Source: Devosia sp. | GTDB taxonomy: Bacteria > Pseudomonadota > Alphaproteobacteria > Rhizobiales > Devosiaceae | Direction of reading: 5' to 3' | Assembly (NCBI GenBank): GCA_028290245.1 | Contig: JAQGKG010000118.1 | Coordinates: 1-8,646 of the forward strand | Length of the DNA: 8,646 bases | Shown here: positions 4,897 through 8,646 of the stretch, one piece after another | Numbering within the stretch: position 1 is the first letter of the stretch | Layout: every line of letters starts with the position of its first letter | Made by a program: the position numbers and the translations under genes | Notes under the pieces: generated by a model | Told to the model about the DNA's origin: nothing | What the model saw: only the letters and a program-made list of their open reading frames with translations | Database searches by the model: none

Positions 4897-7800
4897 ATGA
4901 TGGCCGGTTCAGCAGCACGGCGTGACATTCACCTACTAACAATTGACGCCTTGCTCGCCGATCTGGTCGGTGGGCGTGCCGTGGCCCTCGGCGGTGGCGA
5001 TGAACTCGCGATAGCTTCGGATGACGCGCGGGCGGTTCTCGACTGGTATCGGCAAAATCGTGGCAGATGGCAGGCAAATCTGTCGGCCGGAGATACCGAG
5101 GCGATCGTAGATATGATCGGCACGCCTCCGCCGACGATCGAAGCATCGGCCGAGGACGGTGGTAGCCGCGCCATCAAGACTTTGCGTCTGGTGAAGGTTG
5201 AGGCGCACCGCTTCGCGGGGTTACACGCCTATGGCCGACCAAGCGCCCCGCCGGCATCTTTCGTATTTGAGCCGGGAAAGCCCGTGACGCTGCTGGAAGG
5301 CGTGAACGGTTCGGGCAAGACCTCGATCGCCAATGCGATTGTCTGGTGCCTGACCGGCCACCTGATCCGGTCGCAGCGGCCGCCAGAAGAGGGGCCATTG
5401 GATTTTGCATGTGAGATTTTGCGTGACGATGGCGCGACTACGACACACCCTATGTCGGCAATCACCCCGTTGCCGCCTAAATCGGCCGAACTTCCCGCGG
5501 ATGGCCAGCCGATCCCAGCAGATAGCTGGGTCGAACTGACATTTTTGGATTCGACTGGCAGCCCATTGCCACCGCTACGTCGTTCACAAATCCGCACGAC
5601 TCGCGGCAAGATCAACGAAACGCCCCCTGATTTGGGTGCTACGGGCATCGATCCTATCGCATGGCGGATCGCCACGATCATGCCCGCATTGCTGCCGTTC
5701 CTTTCGGTCGGTTCGACATCGCAGCTGGGCGAAGCGGTGGCACGACTGACTGGTCTGGCTGACCTCGTGGACCTCGCGCGGCACGCCGAAAAGATGGCCG
5801 GCCGTGTTGCCAAGACCACGACGCCCGACCTTGAAAAGCAGAGAGTGGAGATCGCGGGCCGCTATCAGCAAGCGGCCGACGACCTCACTGCAATCCTCAC
5901 CGAAACACCGAGTATCGCATTTGAAGGAGACCGGCCGACGGTAGATGCCCAAGGCGCGCAAGAACGAATCGCTGAAATCGCGAAGCATTTCTACGAACTC
6001 AAAGCCAAGGCATTAAGCGAAGCGCGAGAGGTCCTCGGTACAGGGTTCGACGCGGAGAACAAGCAGGCCCGCGACGATCTTGAAGCCAGCATTCGCCCGG
6101 CAATCGAAGGGCTGAAGGTCATTGGAGGATTGCCGTCGATTACCCGCCTTTCCGCGCTGAAGGTGGACGCTAGCGAGACCGCCAAAGTCGTTGAATTGCT
6201 GGCGCAGGTGGAGGCTGAAGCCGCGACGCTATCGACGTTGGCTGCCGATCCTGATCGGGCGCGTCGTGCCCAACTCTATGCCAAGGTATCGGCGTGGATG
6301 CACGATCATGCCCATGTCGACGATGGCACTTGTCCCGTTTGCGTCGGTCAACTTCACGGCGCGTGCGATCCGGTGACTGGGGTGCCCGTAACCGATCATC
6401 TCGTCGAGGCGGCACGCGACCGGGAGGTGATTGCGCGGACGATCGCCGAATGGTCGGCGCATTGGTGCGGGCGCCTCCTTCAGGAACTGCCGCCGGCGAT
6501 AAGTGGCGAAGTGCGCCATAACCTACCCGCGTCTCCTGCCGCGCTGCTTCGGGCTGGTCTGACTGACGATCTTTTTGCAACGGAACCGTTCCGCGGCACC
6601 TTGGCGACTTTACGCACTGATGCCGTTGCATTGATCGACGCACGGCTTGCCGCACTTCCAGAATTTCAGGAACCGGTTGGTCGATCGCTGCCCGCCGCTT
6701 TGCAGGCAGGCTCTGCCCGGCTGCAACAGATCATCGATCGCATCGTGCGTGCATTGGCTTTCGCTGAATGGCGGGAGCAGAACAGGATGGCGCTGACAGC
6801 CTTTGTGCACACGGTGCGACGCGGCGACGATGGGGATGCAGACGCAGATCGGGCGATCGGCAGACGCTTAACCTCGCTTCTTCGGATCGTGGAAGGCGTC
6901 GCCCCACTCAATTCAGCGAGTGAACAGGTGCGCCGAATGGAAGCCGCGCGCAAAGACTATGACGCCAAAAAAGACCGTATCGCGGCTTGCGCGCGTGCGG
7001 TCACAGCGCTCAACCTTCTCGTCCCGCTCGGCGGTTTGGCACAGACGCAGGTCGACACGCTGCGCCGCAAACTCCACAATCGGACCGAACACTGGCGCCG
7101 CGCGGTCTATCGCAATGCCACGACCTTTGCGCCCGACCTCATCGGTACGGACATGAACGCGCGAGGTGTGCTGGACCTCAAGGTCGGCCGCGAGGGTGTC
7201 ACCGCGCCAGCGCAGCACATTTCCAACGCCTCCGCTCTGCGCGGTGTACTGTTCGGCTTCTTTCTCGCTTTCCGGGAGCATGTGCTTGCAACGCGTGGAG
7301 GGCTTTCGCTGCTCATACTCGACGATCCGCAGGAATTGCTCGATCACGACAACCGTCAGAGACTGGCGCATGGGCTTGCCGCAGTTGCCGGGGCAGGCGC
7401 CCAACTGCTCATCACCACCCACGATCGCCGTTTCGCCCGTTCGGTCGTTGCGGAGAATCGTATGGCCGATCGTGTCCAGCATCTCTCCATTCACGCGGTC
7501 AACAGCGTCCATCCGACCCTGAGCCTGTCGCCGACCATTGAGGAGGTCGACCGGCGCCGGCAGGCATTCATCAACAATCCCGATTCAGCGGTCGCGGCAC
7601 AGGACTATGCATCTGACCTGCGCGTCTTTATCGAAGCACGTCTGGGCGATCTGTTCGATGATTTGGCGGAGCCGGCCCATGCGACATCGACGCAGGCGCT
7701 CACCCTCTTCCCTCTGCTTGATCGACTGCGCGCGTTGACAACCAATGGCGGCGGCGAGTTGTTCTCCAATCCGGTACTGCGGCGTTTCGTCGATGACCCA

Positions 7801-8646
7801 GGGCTGGTCGATGGGGCGGCTCCGCGGCGCGTCCTCAACAAGGCCCATCACAGCGAACGGGCATCCATCACATATATCGATGTGAAAGACGTCGAACCGG
7901 CATTCGTTCGCCTGCGAACCGGGATTGAGAAGGTGCACGAGCAGTTCCGATTGCATCGTTGGCGTGAACCGCTGGCGCCGACCGATGCCTCGGAGACTAA
8001 CGTTGTGTCTTTGCCAACGATGGCGCGACCTACATTTTCGGTGCCGATCTGCCCCGACATTGCAGCCTTCTCCCGCTCGGTACCGACCGGTGGCTCCCAG
8101 GACATGCCCACCGAACAACTCAACGGCGAATGGTTCGACGGAAAGGCTTTGTTCTACGTTCGAGGCGAGACACTGGGCTTCGCAGTTCCATCCGGCGCGG
8201 TTGCAATCGTGGAGGCGGAAGCTTATCCCGGCCGCGACCGAAACCTCGTGATCGCCCGGCATCAGGGTAACGTGCTGGCGCGGCGGCTGCTTAAGGCTCC
8301 CGGCTCACTTGGTATTTCACTCGCGGCGCAAACGCCTGATCCCCGAATCCCGCGCCCGACGATGACCTATGACGAGAGTAAGGTTCGACTGTTTCGCATC
8401 GTTGGCGTGATTTTCACCGATATGGCTCCGCCATCCGGTGGCGGCGAAGCGACGGCAATCGACATGGTGCCGGAACTCGGTCGGATCGAGGTCGCTTACC
8501 GGGTCCGCGAAGACAGCGCAGTGCCCCTCGCACTACCCGGCCAGGTCATTCTGGGCGGTGCCGAACTAACATTAGGCGAACTCAACGAATGGGAAGGCAA
8601 ACTTGTCGCCGTTACGCTCGACGATGGGACGAGCATCTTTAAGCGC
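4897..8646 (+). CDS. Rad50/SMC-like ATPase fused to two LexA/S24-like domains, 3' end beyond window
   Basis: One frame stays open for 1250 codons to the window edge. Numbering is from the ATG at 4897; the adjacent ATG at 4900 has better spacing (7 bases) from AGGA and may be the true start. Residues 1-90: extension of unknown nature. 94-160: SMC-type ATPase N-lobe with Walker A GVNGSGKT (135-142, Lys141). 300-770: mainly helical arms with a central CPVC (Cys479, Cys482) like the Rad50 zinc hook, about 330-340 residues from each Walker motif. 775-790: signature region ISNASALR, degenerate compared with LSxGE. Walker B LSLLILDDPQELLD (803-816, Asp809-Asp810), H-loop LLITTHD (His842). 860-1045: helical linker with LNKAHHSER. 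1048-1175: LexA-like domain with catalytic positions replaced (Thr1092, Arg1129). 1190-1250: second S24-like domain with Ser1207 and Lys1249. Cytoplasmic. Family knowledge suggests DNA-structure sensing; a defence or damage-response role is inference. Possibly first gene of an operon. Confidence 0.85.
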   Translation, partial: MMAGSAARRDIHLLTIDALLADLVGGRAVALGGGDELAIASDDARAVLDWYRQNRGRWQANLSAGDTEAIVDMIGTPPPTIEASAEDGGSRAIKTLRLVKVEAHRFAGLHAYGRPSAPPASFVFEPGKPVTLLEGVNGSGKTSIANAIVWCLTGHLIRSQRPPEEGPLDFACEILRDDGATTTHPMSAITPLPPKSAELPADGQPIPADSWVELTFLDSTGSPLPPLRRSQIRTTRGKINETPPDLGATGIDPIAWRIATIMPALLPFLSVGSTSQLGEAVARLTGLADLVDLARHAEKMAGRVAKTTTPDLEKQRVEIAGRYQQAADDLTAILTETPSIAFEGDRPTVDAQGAQERIAEIAKHFYELKAKALSEAREVLGTGFDAENKQARDDLEASIRPAIEGLKVIGGLPSITRLSALKVDASETAKVVELLAQVEAEAATLSTLAADPDRARRAQLYAKVSAWMHDHAHVDDGTCPVCVGQLHGACDPVTGVPVTDHLVEAARDREVIARTIAEWSAHWCGRLLQELPPAISGEVRHNLPASPAALLRAGLTDDLFATEPFRGTLATLRTDAVALIDARLAALPEFQEPVGRSLPAALQAGSARLQQIIDRIVRALAFAEWREQNRMALTAFVHTVRRGDDGDADADRAIGRRLTSLLRIVEGVAPLNSASEQVRRMEAARKDYDAKKDRIAACARAVTALNLLVPLGGLAQTQVDTLRRKLHNRTEHWRRAVYRNATTFAPDLIGTDMNARGVLDLKVGREGVTAPAQHISNASALRGVLFGFFLAFREHVLATRGGLSLLILDDPQELLDHDNRQRLAHGLAAVAGAGAQLLITTHDRRFARSVVAENRMADRVQHLSIHAVNSVHPTLSLSPTIEEVDRRRQAFINNPDSAVAAQDYASDLRVFIEARLGDLFDDLAEPAHATSTQALTLFPLLDRLRALTTNGGGELFSNPVLRRFVDDPGLVDGAAPRRVLNKAHHSERASITYIDVKDVEPAFVRLRTGIEKVHEQFRLHRWREPLAPTDASETNVVSLPTMARPTFSVPICPDIAAFSRSVPTGGSQDMPTEQLNGEWFDGKALFYVRGETLGFAVPSGAVAIVEAEAYPGRDRNLVIARHQGNVLARRLLKAPGSLGISLAAQTPDPRIPRPTMTYDESKVRLFRIVGVIFTDMAPPSGGGEATAIDMVPELGRIEVAYRVREDSAVPLALPGQVILGGAELTLGELNEWEGKLVAVTLDDGTSIFKR

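Noticed and set aside
5229..5819. 196-residue open frame on the minus strand
   Set aside because: Antisense to the Walker A region of the ATPase, with Ser/Arg-rich shadow composition.
6913..7512. 199-residue open frame on the minus strand
   Set aside because: It is antisense to the conserved ATPase C-lobe (signature, Walker B and H-loop lie on the plus strand); the translation has no domain-like pattern.
7585..8262. 225-residue open frame on the minus strand
   Set aside because: Antisense to the linker and first S24-like domain; arises from the high GC content of the coding strand.
1669..8646. Right-hand attachment repeat of the tRNA-Ser 3' end
   Set aside because: No second copy of the T-arm/acceptor sequence was seen; the right boundary must lie outside the window.
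1..8646. CRISPR array
   Set aside because: No regularly spaced repeats anywhere in the window; only isolated two-copy repeats.

Overview
The window reads as a chromosomal segment of an alphaproteobacterium, most likely Rhodobacterales-like. The basis is the ribosomal protein pair L21 (with an Ala/Lys/Pro-rich tail) and L27 followed by a GNAT acetyltransferase, plus the high GC and codon style. An integrated genetic island is inserted at a tRNA-Ser gene.

Layout. (1) Positions 1-1340, minus strand: core genes rplU, rpmA and a GNAT acetyltransferase that runs off the left edge. (2) Positions 1341-1578: divergent control region between rplU and the tRNA. (3) Positions 1579-1668, plus strand: tRNA-Ser(CGA) with encoded CCA, the probable integration target. 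(4) Positions 1669-3109: AT-rich, repeat-bearing leader and a complete 422-residue tyrosine recombinase. This is the usual arrangement of an integrative element at a tRNA 3' end. (5) Positions 3091-4004, minus strand: two cargo genes of unknown function, a 63-residue and a 209-residue protein, with a good promoter and a possible operator upstream of the larger one. (6) About 4090-4870: no intact gene. It holds a decayed fragment of a second, unrelated tyrosine recombinase, several inverted and direct repeats, and otherwise nothing I can name; it looks like the scar of an older insertion. (7) From 4897 to the right edge, plus strand: one open frame of 1250 codons without a stop.

The last gene is the main point of interest. 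It encodes a Rad50/SMC-like ATPase (Walker A, a central CPVC zinc-hook-like motif, Walker B, H-loop) whose C-terminus carries two successive LexA/S24-peptidase-like domains. The first aligns with E. coli LexA at the spacing of cleavage site, Ser and Lys, but all three positions are substituted (Ala-Phe, Thr, Arg). The second keeps a Ser and a Lys at a spacing close to that of lambda CI. A DNA-end or DNA-structure ATPase joined to SOS-repressor-type domains, inside a tRNA island, suggests a genome-defence or damage-sensing function. That role is inference. The gene's 3' end and any partner genes lie beyond the window.
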